This document shows positions 1 through 6,578 of a DNA stretch of 17,163 nt, piece after piece; position 1 is the stretch's first letter; the number at the start of each line of letters is the position of its first letter. The notes under the pieces were generated by a model. That model was not told the origin of the DNA. It did no database searches and worked only from the letters and a program-made list of their open reading frames with translations. The position numbers and the translations under genes are program-made. Source of the DNA: an uncultured Clostridia bacterium (GTDB taxonomy: Bacteria > Bacillota > Clostridia > Christensenellales > Borkfalkiaceae); the NCBI GenBank assembly GCA_958419945.1, contig CATZIC010000046.1, positions 1 through 17,163 of the forward strand, written 5' to 3'.

Positions 1-797
1 GTGGCCTTTTTTGTATCGGGAACTGCAATGCGGAAGGCATCACGGATAACTTCGTACGGAAGTCCAAAAGATTTTACAACTTCCTCCTTAACGTTATACA
101 GGGTAATAAAATCGCCCGTATACGTGTTTTTAAGATATAAAGGCGTGCCTTCGGCGGAGATTTTGCCGCTGTCTAAAATAATTACGTAATCGGCGTCGGC
201 CGCCTCTTCCATATAATGTGTGGTAAGAAAAACCGTCATATTTTCGGTTTGGCGTAAAGAGGTAACAACCTCCCACAAAAGTTTTCTCGTTTGCGGATCC
301 AAGCCCGTGGTCGGCTCGTCCAAAATAAGAATTTCCGGCTTATGTAAAAGTGCACGGGCGATATCTATCCTCCTTCTTTGTCCGCCCGAAAGTTTGCCGA
401 CCGTCCTTGATAAAATATCTTTAAAGTCAAGTAAATCTGAAAGTTCGTCAAGCCGCTGTTTAAAAGCCTCCCCCGTAATGCCGTAAAGCGCCGCGCGGGA
501 TTTAAGGTTGTCTTTAACCGTCAAACTTTGATCCAAAACGGAATTTTGAAAAACTACGCCAAGTTTTTGCTTGACTTCATCCATGCTCTGGCCCACGTTT
601 TTACCGCAAACCTTGACAGTTCCCGAGTCCATTTTAAGCTGTCCGCAAATTATGGAAATCGTGGTGGATTTACCTGCTCCGTTGATACCCAAAAAGGCGA
701 AAAGTTCACCCTTTTTGACACGGAAACTTAAATCCCTTACGGCTTTGACTTCCCCAAAGGATTTATTAAGGTTGGAAATTTCTATAATGTTTTCCAT
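1..797 (-). CDS. ABC transporter ATP-binding protein, ABC-2/DrrA type (C-terminus cut by window edge)
   Basis: ATPase subunit of a probable ABC-2-type exporter; it would power a membrane permease that should lie beyond the left edge. The ATG at 797 follows an AGGAG site, and the reading frame stays open to base 1 (about 265 codons). Visible motifs: Walker A GINGAGKST (residues 37-45), Q-loop near 84, signature LSGGQ (136-140) followed by RRR, Walker B ILILDEP (156-162), D-loop GLD and switch histidine H194 in TTHYMEEA. The LSGGQRRR signature and the tail after residue 220 fit the DrrA/CcmA-like multidrug or lipid exporter group, but the substrate cannot be read from the ATPase. A strong promoter and a leader hairpin precede it. 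The class is certain; the exported compound is unknown. Confidence 0.93.
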   Translation of the reverse strand, partial: MENIIEISNLNKSFGEVKAVRDLSFRVKKGELFAFLGINGAGKSTTISIICGQLKMDSGTVKVCGKNVGQSMDEVKQKLGVVFQNSVLDQSLTVKDNLKSRAALYGITGEAFKQRLDELSDLLDFKDILSRTVGKLSGGQRRRIDIARALLHKPEILILDEPTTGLDPQTRKLLWEVVTSLRQTENMTVFLTTHYMEEAADADYVIILDSGKISAEGTPLYLKNTYTGDFITLYNVKEEVVKSFGLPYEVIRDAFRIAVPDTKKA

Positions 798-819
798 AAG
801 TTCTCCTAAAAGATTTAAC

Positions 820-844
820 GTTGCCTTTCGGAATATTAGGCAAC
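820..844 (-). promoter_or_regulatory. Leader hairpin upstream of the ABC ATPase
   Basis: GTTGCCT at 820-826 pairs perfectly with AGGCAAC at 838-844 across an 11-nt loop. It lies in the predicted 5' untranslated leader, about 23 nt before the ATG. It overlaps the palindrome AACACGTGTT (842-851), which sits at the predicted transcription start. It could be an operator, an mRNA-stabilising stem or an attenuation element. Confidence 0.4.
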
Positions 845-855
845 ACGTGTTTCTT

Positions 856-884
856 ATTGTATTACTATATGCCGACAAAGTCAA
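856..884 (-). promoter_or_regulatory. Sigma-A promoter of the ABC transporter gene
   Basis: On the minus strand, TTGACT (-35, 879-884) and TACAAT (-10, 856-861) are separated by exactly 17 bp. The predicted start is near 849, inside the palindrome AACACGTGTT, giving a leader of about 50 nt before the AGGAG site. Confidence 0.7.
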
Positions 885-923
885 GCAATTTTCCTTTGAT
901 TGAAAATTTTTACAAAATTAAAT

Positions 924-967
924 GATAAAAAAAACTAAAAACGAAACCCATCGGCTGAGGCGATGGG
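924..967 (-). terminator. Rho-independent terminator after mgsA
   Basis: Read on the minus strand, CCCATCG and CGATGGG (961-967 with 947-953) form a 7-bp stem with a 7-nt loop. A T-rich tail down to about 924 follows. It lies 45 nt after the mgsA stop codon. Confidence 0.75.
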
Positions 968-1011
968 CATTATTGCAATTATAAAATTAAAAGGTTTTTT
1001 GGTTATACTGC

Positions 1012-1374
1012 TTATCGGCGGATGACGCAATCTGCGGTGGATTTATTGTTAGCGATAGGTATATCGTATAAAACCGCGATTCTTAAAAGCGCTTTTACGT
1101 CGGGATCGTGCGGTTGTGCGGAAAGTGGGTCCCAGAAAAATATCACTTTATCGATTTTGCCTTCGGCTATTCTTGCGCCCGTCTGTTGATCGCCGCCCAT
1201 AGGCCCCGGCAAAAGAGCCTCTACCTCAAGGCCCGTTGCTTCCGCCACGAGTTTTGCGGTATGTCCCGTTCCGCAAAGTGTGTAATCTTGTAAAATGTTC
1301 TTGTTTTCCACAGCCCACTCGACAAGTTCCTTTTTCTTGTTGTCGTGGGCAATTAAGGCAATAACCTGTTTCAT
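1012..1374 (-). CDS. mgsA: Methylglyoxal synthase
   Basis: Converts dihydroxyacetone phosphate to methylglyoxal and phosphate, the entry to the cytosolic methylglyoxal bypass of lower glycolysis. The 120-residue protein carries ALIAHDNKK (residues 6-14), GPMGGDQQ (57-64), FFWDPL (79-84), HDPDVKALLR (89-98) and the terminal NNKSTAD. By alignment from memory with E. coli MgsA, catalytic Asp71 is D62, and His98 and Asp101 are H89 and D92. It lacks the C-terminal extension of the 152-residue E. coli enzyme, as short Firmicutes forms do. In the phosphate-binding loop the usual TGTTG reads TGHTA, with His38 in place of a Thr. The ATG follows an AGGAAG site, and the gene has its own promoter and terminator. 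Confidence 0.95.
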   Translation of the reverse strand: MKQVIALIAHDNKKKELVEWAVENKNILQDYTLCGTGHTAKLVAEATGLEVEALLPGPMGGDQQTGARIAEGKIDKVIFFWDPLSAQPHDPDVKALLRIAVLYDIPIANNKSTADCVIRR

Positions 1375-1403
1375 TTTGTACTTCCTAAAAGTTTAGTAAC
1401 TTT

Positions 1404-1432
1404 ATTTTATCATAATTTGTAAAGTATTTCAA
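1404..1432 (-). promoter_or_regulatory. Sigma-A promoter of mgsA
   Basis: On the minus strand TTGAAA (1427-1432) and TAAAAT (1404-1409) are spaced 17 bp apart. The predicted leader is about 25 nt and contains the AGGAAG site. Confidence 0.65.
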
Positions 1433-1490
1433 CGGTTTTTCGTTATTTTACGCTTGTTTTGTTTTTCAACAAAATCATGTAGAATTTGCC

Positions 1491-1519
1491 GTTTACGGGC
1501 TTATAGCCCTATTTTTATA
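1491..1519 (+). repeat. GGCTTATAGCC interspersed element, copy 1
   Basis: ACGGGCTTATAGCCCT followed by ATTTTTATAC. The palindromic core is intact and the T-tract follows on the plus strand. It lies between the mgsA promoter and the terminator of the acyltransferase, and is one of only two copies not close to a stop codon. Confidence 0.7.
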
Positions 1520-1520
1520 C

Positions 1521-1554
1521 GAAATGCGAGGCAAAAATTATTGCCTCGCATTTC
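1521..1554 (-). terminator. Terminator hairpin after the acyltransferase/GT8 cluster
   Basis: A perfect 14-bp inverted repeat, GAAATGCGAGGCAA (1521-1534) and its complement (1541-1554), encloses a 6-nt loop. It lies 36 nt after the stop of the last gene in the cluster. The downstream U-tract is weak on the minus strand, so efficiency is uncertain. Its TTGCCTCGCA arm resembles the 45-bp repeat family near the right edge. Confidence 0.6.
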
Positions 1555-1589
1555 ATTTTAATATTTGCAATTTTCGTAAAACAACCTAC

Positions 1590-2420
1590 TTAAAGTTTTA
1601 AATCGTATTTTAAATTGTATACCCTTTCGTAAACGGATACGCTGAACTCATGATTTTTTTCAAGCATCATATTAGCGTTTTCTTTTACCGATAAATTTTT
1701 GTCGGGGTAAATGGGGCTACCTATATGCAGGGTAAGCTTTTGCTTTTTAAGTCCGTCGGGCTCGTATTCGGGAAGGTCCTCCATTGTGGTAAAGCAAGGA
1801 ATAACGGGAAGTCCATTACGGCTTGCCCACCTGAAAGCGCCTATCCTGTAACCTCTGGGTTTTCGGTAATTCCACCACATAGCTTGTTCGGGATAAACCA
1901 AAAGAAAATCCCCTTTGTTTAGCACGGTATCGATGGCTTTATTGAGATTCATGGTGGTCTTTACGTTACTGCTTAGCGGAAACGTGTTGTAATTTTTGAG
2001 CAAAAAACCGAAAAATCCAGGGATCTGATAATTGCCTTCCCTTATGACTATATGCAACTTCTTTTTGCACTTGGACTTTTTGATTGCGTAAATTATAGGC
2101 GCACTGTCAAAAGGATGAAAATGGTTGGTGGTAATTACCGCACCGCCATCGATGCCGTTAAGGTTTTCCATTCCGACAACCTCTATCTGATGCTCGATAG
2201 CAAAGGTGTGAAGCATCTTGGTAATCTTTCCTTTGCACACCAAATTACGGACTTTGTTTATAAACTTTTTCTTAAGATAATCGACGTCACCAGGCATCAA
2301 AACTTTCGGGGGCGGATCGTTTTCGACGTCCTTAAAAAGACTTTCGCCGCCTTCCTTTTCGTAAAGTTCTATTCTTTTTATAACTTCGTATCTTTCCTTT
2401 GAAATTTCAGGTTTATTCAT
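1590..2420 (-). CDS. PlsC-type lysophospholipid/glycerolipid acyltransferase (second of the cluster)
   Basis: A membrane-associated acyltransferase of the LPLAT superfamily, which moves a fatty acyl group onto a lysolipid or glycolipid hydroxyl. In 276 residues it shows the catalytic block NHFHPFD (H100 and D105, classic HX4D), a substrate-binding block around YPEQAMWW (176-183, in the place of the usual EG-R motif) and LPVIP (204-208). The first 70 residues are charged and show no clear membrane span. It is last in the minus-strand cluster, 39 nt after the GT8 gene at 2460, and an interspersed element fills that gap. Acceptor and acyl donor cannot be told from sequence. Pairing with glycosyltransferases suggests a glycolipid acceptor, which is inference. 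Confidence 0.85.
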   Translation of the reverse strand: MNKPEISKERYEVIKRIELYEKEGGESLFKDVENDPPPKVLMPGDVDYLKKKFINKVRNLVCKGKITKMLHTFAIEHQIEVVGMENLNGIDGGAVITTNHFHPFDSAPIIYAIKKSKCKKKLHIVIREGNYQIPGFFGFLLKNYNTFPLSSNVKTTMNLNKAIDTVLNKGDFLLVYPEQAMWWNYRKPRGYRIGAFRWASRNGLPVIPCFTTMEDLPEYEPDGLKKQKLTLHIGSPIYPDKNLSVKENANMMLEKNHEFSVSVYERVYNLKYDLKL

Positions 2421-2430
2421 AATAATATAT

Positions 2431-2462
2431 CGATAACAGGCTTATAGCCACATTTTTTACTA
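2431..2462 (+). repeat. GGCTTATAGCC interspersed element, copy 2
   Basis: GATAACAGGCTTATAGCC, then ACATTTTTTAC. It fills the gap between two minus-strand genes, and its T-tract end (TTTTTTACTA) contains the stop codon of the GT8 gene (complement of CTA at 2460-2462). Confidence 0.8.
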
Positions 2463-3428
2463 ATTCGTGCTGTCCGCACACTTTTTTTGAAACACCGACT
2501 TAAAGTTTATTTCACTGTCTACGATTTTCTTGGTCTGTTCGATAAGCCCCGTTGCGCCTTTGATATGTTCTTCCGCCATATCAGGTGAAAAGTTGCGTTT
2601 TATATCAAGAATTTGATCGTAAAAAGTGGTCAGTTTAGCGTACTGCCAAAAATACTTTTCGTAAGGAACGCCGTCATAGTACCAGGGCTTTCTGAAATTA
2701 TTATAATGGATTATATATAACTTTCCGTCGTAATCTTCGTCGGTGGACATTCTGTCAAAACCACGCTCTAAATACATAACTCTGTCTTTACAAAGGGCGT
2801 TAAGGTAATCCTGATCGGGGGCAGCGGACTCGAAGTTGTATTTTACAAGGTAGTAAACGAACTTTTCTCTTATTTGTTCCCTTTTGTAGGCGTCAAGGTT
2901 CATAAGTAACACGCCGGAATTGAAATACCTGTCGTACTTAATGCCTATTCCTTTTTCCGCGTAATCCCTAAATTCCTTTGCGCCCGCGATAATATCGTCG
3001 GGCACAACGCCGAGGATTTTATCCCCCAGATCCACGTTATATAGAACGGAAATATCCCCTACTACCGTGATATCGCAGTCAAGGTAAATTGCCTTTTCGT
3101 ACTCGGGATAGAGCGCAGAAATGAATATGCGATAAAATATGGACGGCGTGTAGTAATCGCGAAGGGTAGCGGATAGTCTTTCCTTTATTTTTTCGACGTA
3201 AGGACTTACGTCGTCGAATATAAGTTCGGAATTTTCCGAAAGGTGTTTTCTTAGCTCCTCTTTATTGTCTTCGGAAATACCGTCGTTTAAAACGTGAATT
3301 CTATAAAAATATTCCTTTGAAGCGTTCAAAACCAATGACTTTAACGACACCGCAAAAAACGGTACGTAGTTATCGTCCAGCGCAAAAAAGATGGGTATAA
3401 TCTTTTTGCCAAAGTATAAATCTTTCAT
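2460..3428 (-). CDS. GT8 family glycosyltransferase (LgtC/RfaJ-like)
   Basis: Retaining glycosyltransferase that transfers a hexose from a nucleotide sugar to an acceptor. The start is ATG at 3428, behind an AAGGAAG site; the longer frame to 3551 would run inside the upstream gene and adds a basic, unrelated leader. In 322 residues: N-terminal nucleotide-binding strand IPIFFALDDNY (11-21), the metal-binding DxD in YLDCDITVVGD (D117, D119), FNSGVLLMNL (169-178), PDQDYLNAL (204-212) and the C-terminal HYNNFRKPW (241-249), whose histidine is the second metal ligand in this family. These are all GT8 hallmarks. It sits 29 nt after the first GT8 gene, as in an operon. The sugar and acceptor are unknown; the neighbouring acyltransferases suggest a lipid-linked product. 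Confidence 0.9.
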   Translation of the reverse strand: MKDLYFGKKIIPIFFALDDNYVPFFAVSLKSLVLNASKEYFYRIHVLNDGISEDNKEELRKHLSENSELIFDDVSPYVEKIKERLSATLRDYYTPSIFYRIFISALYPEYEKAIYLDCDITVVGDISVLYNVDLGDKILGVVPDDIIAGAKEFRDYAEKGIGIKYDRYFNSGVLLMNLDAYKREQIREKFVYYLVKYNFESAAPDQDYLNALCKDRVMYLERGFDRMSTDEDYDGKLYIIHYNNFRKPWYYDGVPYEKYFWQYAKLTTFYDQILDIKRNFSPDMAEEHIKGATGLIEQTKKIVDSEINFKSVFQKKCADSTN

Positions 3429-3457
3429 AAATAAAACTTCCTTTTTGTTAATGCTAA

Positions 3458-4273
3458 TTAGCGAGCGCTTGAAAGAACTTCTTTGTATTCTTCCAAAACG
3501 TCGTCGAACTCGTGCACGTTTAAAACATCGTGCAAATTGTCGATATCCCACGGCTTTACGTTCTGCGTTTTAAAGCGTGGGAAAAATTTAATCGACATCG
3601 AAAAATGCCGAATAACGGTATCCGTGCGCAATTTGTGCTGTTCGTTGAATTTTCTGTTCAGCACCAATTTTTTAGAGGCCTTTTTATTAAGCGCAGACTG
3701 ATCGGGAAGTAGCATTTGCTTTTTAACAATCATCTGAATGCACTTTTTGAAAAGTCCGGTTTCTCTGATCATTTTTACGTTAAGAAGAAGAACGCCGGAA
3801 TTTACGTAGCGCGGGCTTATGAAGAATCTGCCGTAATAATCCTTTGCGCCTGCGAACTCGTATTCGTTTACGTCTATATTCCAAAGTGCCGCAATGTCCC
3901 CGTAAGGCACCACGTCGTAATCAAAGTACAAAATTTTGTCGGGAATCTCTTCGAAACGGTCGCAAAGCAGTCTTAAAAAAGCATACGGCGTATACCTGCT
4001 ATTTTGGTTTTTGTTTTGGGAAAGGGTTTCCAAGTAAGCGTTTTTAACGTCGATAACCTGTACGGTGCTTAAAGGGTTCACCTTTTTTATCTGTCTTTCC
4101 AAAACCGTTCTATGCCACTCGGAAAAAATTGCGTAATCGGGATTTATCTCGGTTAAATCCATTGACAGTATAAAAACCTTTAAAGGCTCAAAGTGATATT
4201 TAACCGTCGCGAGTAAACTTATCAGAACGCCGTCGAAGGTCCTGTCGTTTCCGGCATACATAAGGTTAATCAT
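3458..4273 (-). CDS. GT8 family glycosyltransferase
   Basis: A second GT8-type enzyme, only distantly similar to its neighbour. It has 271 residues with NLMYAGND (3-10) at the first strand, DxD in YFDYDVVPYGD (D118, D120), VNSGVLLLNV (157-166), LPDQSALN (189-196) and a closing RHFSMSIKFF...KPW segment (222-242) matching the family's HxxxxKPW block. Two in-frame ATGs occur at 4279 and 4273. The GGGAG site leaves only 1 nt before the first and about 7 nt before the second, so 4273 is preferred. Its start overlaps the stop of the upstream acyltransferase by 8 nt (ATGATTAA), implying translational coupling. Donor sugar and acceptor are not readable. Confidence 0.88.
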   Translation of the reverse strand: MINLMYAGNDRTFDGVLISLLATVKYHFEPLKVFILSMDLTEINPDYAIFSEWHRTVLERQIKKVNPLSTVQVIDVKNAYLETLSQNKNQNSRYTPYAFLRLLCDRFEEIPDKILYFDYDVVPYGDIAALWNIDVNEYEFAGAKDYYGRFFISPRYVNSGVLLLNVKMIRETGLFKKCIQMIVKKQMLLPDQSALNKKASKKLVLNRKFNEQHKLRTDTVIRHFSMSIKFFPRFKTQNVKPWDIDNLHDVLNVHEFDDVLEEYKEVLSSAR

Positions 4274-5036
4274 CGTCATTCTCCCTTTTTACGTATTTAC
4301 AGTATTCGTAAGTATTTAGTTTAGCCCTCTCGCACATTGCCGTGTAAACCCTGTTTCTTAAATCGTGCTCTCTCTCCTTCGGCGGAAGGGCCTCGTCGGG
4401 ATAAAAAGGCCCGTCAACGTAGGTTATGACCTTCGGGGATTTACCGAATTTTTTTCTGTGGAACGTGTTTGTAAAGCAAAAACAAGGCCTGTTAAATTTA
4501 ACGGGGTACTTAAACGAAACGCTCGAAAACGGTCTTATAGCCGTATAATATGGCCAAATGTGCGCTTCGGGATAAATCTGCACTGCGCATTTTTCGGAAG
4601 CTGTTTTTAAAGCCTCCAAAAAATTTTTGGTGGAATTTATATCCCCCGGAATAGGCATGGCGCCGTTAAGTTCTATAAAGGTTTTAGTTGCCTTTACGGA
4701 AAGATTGTCGGGATGCACTACGGTGTATGTCTTTTTCGGGTGGTTTATAATGTTTGGAATAAACGCGTCGCCGCCCATTAAGGTGTGATTGCCGTACAAA
4801 AAATACCCGTCCTTTACCTTTTTAATGACCTTTTTATTGATTATTTTATGGTGAAACTTTATTTTGTCGTAGACGTAGGCAAACGGAATCATTATAATTC
4901 TGTAAACAAAAAACTCCGCAATTTTCCAAAGCACGCCGCTTTTTATATATTTGTAATTACCGTCGATTTTAATTGTGTTTCTCGTAACCCCTGTAAAATC
5001 GTTGTTTAATTCGTCGCTGTAATAAAAAACTTTCAA
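4266..5036 (-). CDS. PlsC-type acyltransferase (first gene of the cluster, TTG start)
   Basis: LPLAT-superfamily acyltransferase, 256 residues from the preferred TTG start at 5036. Motifs: YGNHTLMGGDAF, where the histidine and aspartate are five residues apart (H84, D90: HX5D instead of HX4D), MPIPG, and QIYPEAHIWPYY (block III, YPE at 155-157). A hydrophobic stretch (residues about 37-56) precedes the catalytic block and may anchor it to the membrane. An upstream ATG at 5093 gives a 19-residue longer frame, but it has no ribosome site and lies inside the -35 box of the promoter at 5065-5093, so it would not be transcribed. The sequence after TTG, KVFYYSDELNNDF, looks like a natural N-terminus. 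It is the first gene of the acyltransferase-GT8-GT8-acyltransferase run. Confidence 0.85.
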   Translation of the reverse strand: MKVFYYSDELNNDFTGVTRNTIKIDGNYKYIKSGVLWKIAEFFVYRIIMIPFAYVYDKIKFHHKIINKKVIKKVKDGYFLYGNHTLMGGDAFIPNIINHPKKTYTVVHPDNLSVKATKTFIELNGAMPIPGDINSTKNFLEALKTASEKCAVQIYPEAHIWPYYTAIRPFSSVSFKYPVKFNRPCFCFTNTFHRKKFGKSPKVITYVDGPFYPDEALPPKEREHDLRNRVYTAMCERAKLNTYEYCKYVKRENDDD

Positions 5037-5064
5037 GACCTTTGCCTCGTTATAATTTTGATTG

Positions 5065-5093
5065 ATTGTACTAAAAAATATGAAATAAATCAA
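5065..5093 (-). promoter_or_regulatory. Sigma-A promoter of the acyltransferase/GT8 cluster
   Basis: On the minus strand TTGATT (5088-5093) and TACAAT (5065-5070) have a 17-bp spacer. The predicted start, near 5058, leaves a leader of about 22 nt before the TTG codon at 5036. Confidence 0.65.
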
Positions 5094-5174
5094 GAGAATA
5101 TAATAGCCGAGCCGTCTATTTATCGGGTGCGGAAAAGTAGAACTAAAATCCGCAGAAATAGAGCTTTTTTACCC

Positions 5175-5193
5175 ATTCCCGCTAAACGGGAAT
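5175..5193. repeat. Inverted repeat between divergent promoters
   Basis: ATTCCCG (5175-5181) and CGGGAAT (5187-5193) flank a 5-nt spacer. It lies midway between the promoter of the acyltransferase cluster and that of the XRE regulator. It may be an operator for the regulator or a relic terminator; a T-rich stretch follows on the plus strand. Confidence 0.35.
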
Positions 5194-5216
5194 TTGCAAT
5201 TTTTCGTTAAAAACAC

Positions 5217-5245
5217 TGTACATCAAGCGAGAATTATGCTATATT
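5217..5245 (+). promoter_or_regulatory. Promoter of the XRE regulator, apparently giving a leaderless mRNA
   Basis: TGTACA (5217-5222) and TATATT (5240-5245) are 17 bp apart. The usual start distance places transcription at about 5251-5252, which is the ATG itself. No purine-rich ribosome site exists upstream. Confidence 0.45.
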
Positions 5246-5251
5246 ATTGAC

Positions 5252-5860
5252 ATGGACACCATAAATACGGTTATTTCAAACAATATAAAAGAACTTAGAA
5301 AGGCACACGGCCTTACACAGGCGGAGCTTGCGGAAAAACTGAATTATTCCAATAAAGCGGTATCACGGTGGGAGTCCGGTGAGGTTATACCCGACGTTAT
5401 TACGCTTAACAATATATGTGAAATCTTTCAAATTCCCATAGCAAAAATCTTTGAAGAAGACGCCGTTTCGGTAAAGCCCGAAAGGTCTTTGAAAATTACC
5501 ATAGGCAACAAACTTGCAATTACGCTTATATCTATAATCGTAGTATGGTTTATAGCGACCATTACTTACGTATGCATTGAAGTTACAATGAACGAAAGCG
5601 TGTGGCAACTTTTTATTTATCCCGTGCCTCTTTCCTGCGTTGTCGGCATCATTTTTAACTCTATTTGGGGAAGACCTATGGTTAAACATATTTTGCTTAC
5701 CATACTTATTTGGTCGCTACTCGCATCAATTTATCTTTCCCTTTTAGAATACAACCTTTGGGTTATCTTTATAGTAGGCGTTCCCATACAGATAGTAGTA
5801 ATTTTATGGGCGAATATAACAAGCAATAACATTAAACGCAAACGTGAAGAGGGCGTTTAA
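5252..5860 (+). CDS. XRE-family regulator with a four-span membrane domain
   Basis: A 202-residue protein. Residues 8-67 form a Cro/C1-type helix-turn-helix (NIKELRKAHGLTQAELAEKL, then AVSRWESGEVIPD), which binds DNA. Residues 86-109, 117-137, 144-165 and 169-188 are four hydrophobic spans, with a basic C-terminus. The protein is therefore a membrane-tethered transcription factor; the signal sensed by the membrane part is unknown. Such XRE-membrane proteins are common in Firmicutes. The N-terminus matches typical family starts, so ATG 5252 should be correct despite lacking a ribosome site; the promoter suggests a leaderless transcript. It faces away from the acyltransferase cluster and is a plausible regulator of it or of itself. 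Its stop codon lies inside an interspersed element. Confidence 0.88.
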   Translation: MDTINTVISNNIKELRKAHGLTQAELAEKLNYSNKAVSRWESGEVIPDVITLNNICEIFQIPIAKIFEEDAVSVKPERSLKITIGNKLAITLISIIVVWFIATITYVCIEVTMNESVWQLFIYPVPLSCVVGIIFNSIWGRPMVKHILLTILIWSLLASIYLSLLEYNLWVIFIVGVPIQIVVILWANITSNNIKRKREEGV

Positions 5861-5890
5861 TCGGCTTATAGCAAGACTTTTTTTAACAAA
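5854..5890 (+). repeat. GGCTTATAGCC interspersed element, copy 3
   Basis: CGTTTAATCGGCTTATAGC, then AAGACTTTTTTTAACAAA. The XRE gene's TAA is part of its left end (GTTTAATCGG). It shares 19 identical bases (with one base upstream) with copy 4, and the two directly repeated copies bracket the acetyltransferase gene. Confidence 0.8.
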
Positions 5891-5934
5891 TTCATTTTAA
5901 AAAATTTTTTAAGTACTTAAATTTAGGAGTAAAT

Positions 5935-6528
5935 ATGACCGAATGGGAAAAGGGGCAAAAAGGTTACCTTTACGATGCAAACTACGATAAAGAAATTGTA
6001 GAAGCAAGAAAAAAGTGTGCAGACCTGTGCTACGAATTTAATAATTTAAAGCCATCCGACACCGAAGGGCAGCAAAAATTACTGCATAAGATAATCGGTG
6101 AAATTAAAGGTGATATTGTGATTACCGCACCGTTTTACTGCGATTACGGATTCAACATTTCGGTTGGCAATAATTTTTATACCAACCATAATTGCACCAT
6201 CTTAGACGGCGCCAAAGTACAATTTGGTGAAAACGTTTTTATTGCTCCGAACTGCGTATTTTCTACAGCAGGACACCCCATAGACGCAAGTCAGCGTTCC
6301 AAAGGGTTGGAAATTGCCTTACCCATAAAGGTCGGCAGTAACGTTTGGTTCGGTACAAACGTGTGCGTTTTGCCGGGCGTAACTATAGGTGATAACACCG
6401 TTATCGGCGCAGGAAGCGTTGTAAACAAGGATATCCCTTCTGGAGTTGTGGCAGTCGGTAACCCTTGCAGAGTGCTACGTAAAATCACCGAAAAAGATAA
6501 ACACAAATATCCCGAATTCAAATATTAA
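5935..6528 (+). CDS. Maltose/galactoside O-acetyltransferase family protein
   Basis: Left-handed beta-helix acetyltransferase that moves acetyl from acetyl-CoA to a sugar hydroxyl in the cytosol. Its 197 residues match LacA/Maa length (183-203). The N-terminal MTEWEKGQKGYLYDANYDKE is the conserved Mac cap (residues 1-20). Hexapeptide turns run from about 70 to 175 (VGNNFYTNHNC, FGENVFIAPNC, IGDNTVIGAGSVV). Catalytic histidine H114 lies in STAGHPID, the equivalent of E. coli LacA His115, and GNPCRVLR closes the acyl-CoA site. A perfect AGGAG site precedes the ATG. The true substrate is uncertain, since many family members act on undefined sugars or as detoxifying acetylases. The gene lies alone between two directly repeated interspersed elements. 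Confidence 0.92.
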   Translation: MTEWEKGQKGYLYDANYDKEIVEARKKCADLCYEFNNLKPSDTEGQQKLLHKIIGEIKGDIVITAPFYCDYGFNISVGNNFYTNHNCTILDGAKVQFGENVFIAPNCVFSTAGHPIDASQRSKGLEIALPIKVGSNVWFGTNVCVLPGVTIGDNTVIGAGSVVNKDIPSGVVAVGNPCRVLRKITEKDKHKYPEFKY

Positions 6529-6542
6529 AAACACCCCGATAT

Positions 6543-6577
6543 GCGTTTAATCGGCTTATAGCCAAACTTTTAACAAA
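6543..6577 (+). repeat. GGCTTATAGCC interspersed element, copy 4
   Basis: GCGTTTAATCGGCTTATAG, then CCAAACTTTTAACAAA. It begins 15 nt after the acetyltransferase stop and ends one base before the ATG at 6579, so it forms nearly all of that gene's immediate upstream region and leaves no ribosome site. Confidence 0.8.
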
Positions 6578-6578
6578 T

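Noticed and set aside
3429..3551. N-terminal extension of the second GT8 gene
   Set aside because: The extra 41 codons overlap the upstream gene in another frame, are basic and unrelated to GT8, and the ATG at 3428 has a good ribosome site.
4532..4545. Tenth copy of the element (CTTATAGCC) inside the first acyltransferase
   Set aside because: Only nine core bases match, without the ATAAC left end or T-tract, and it encodes a conserved part of the protein.
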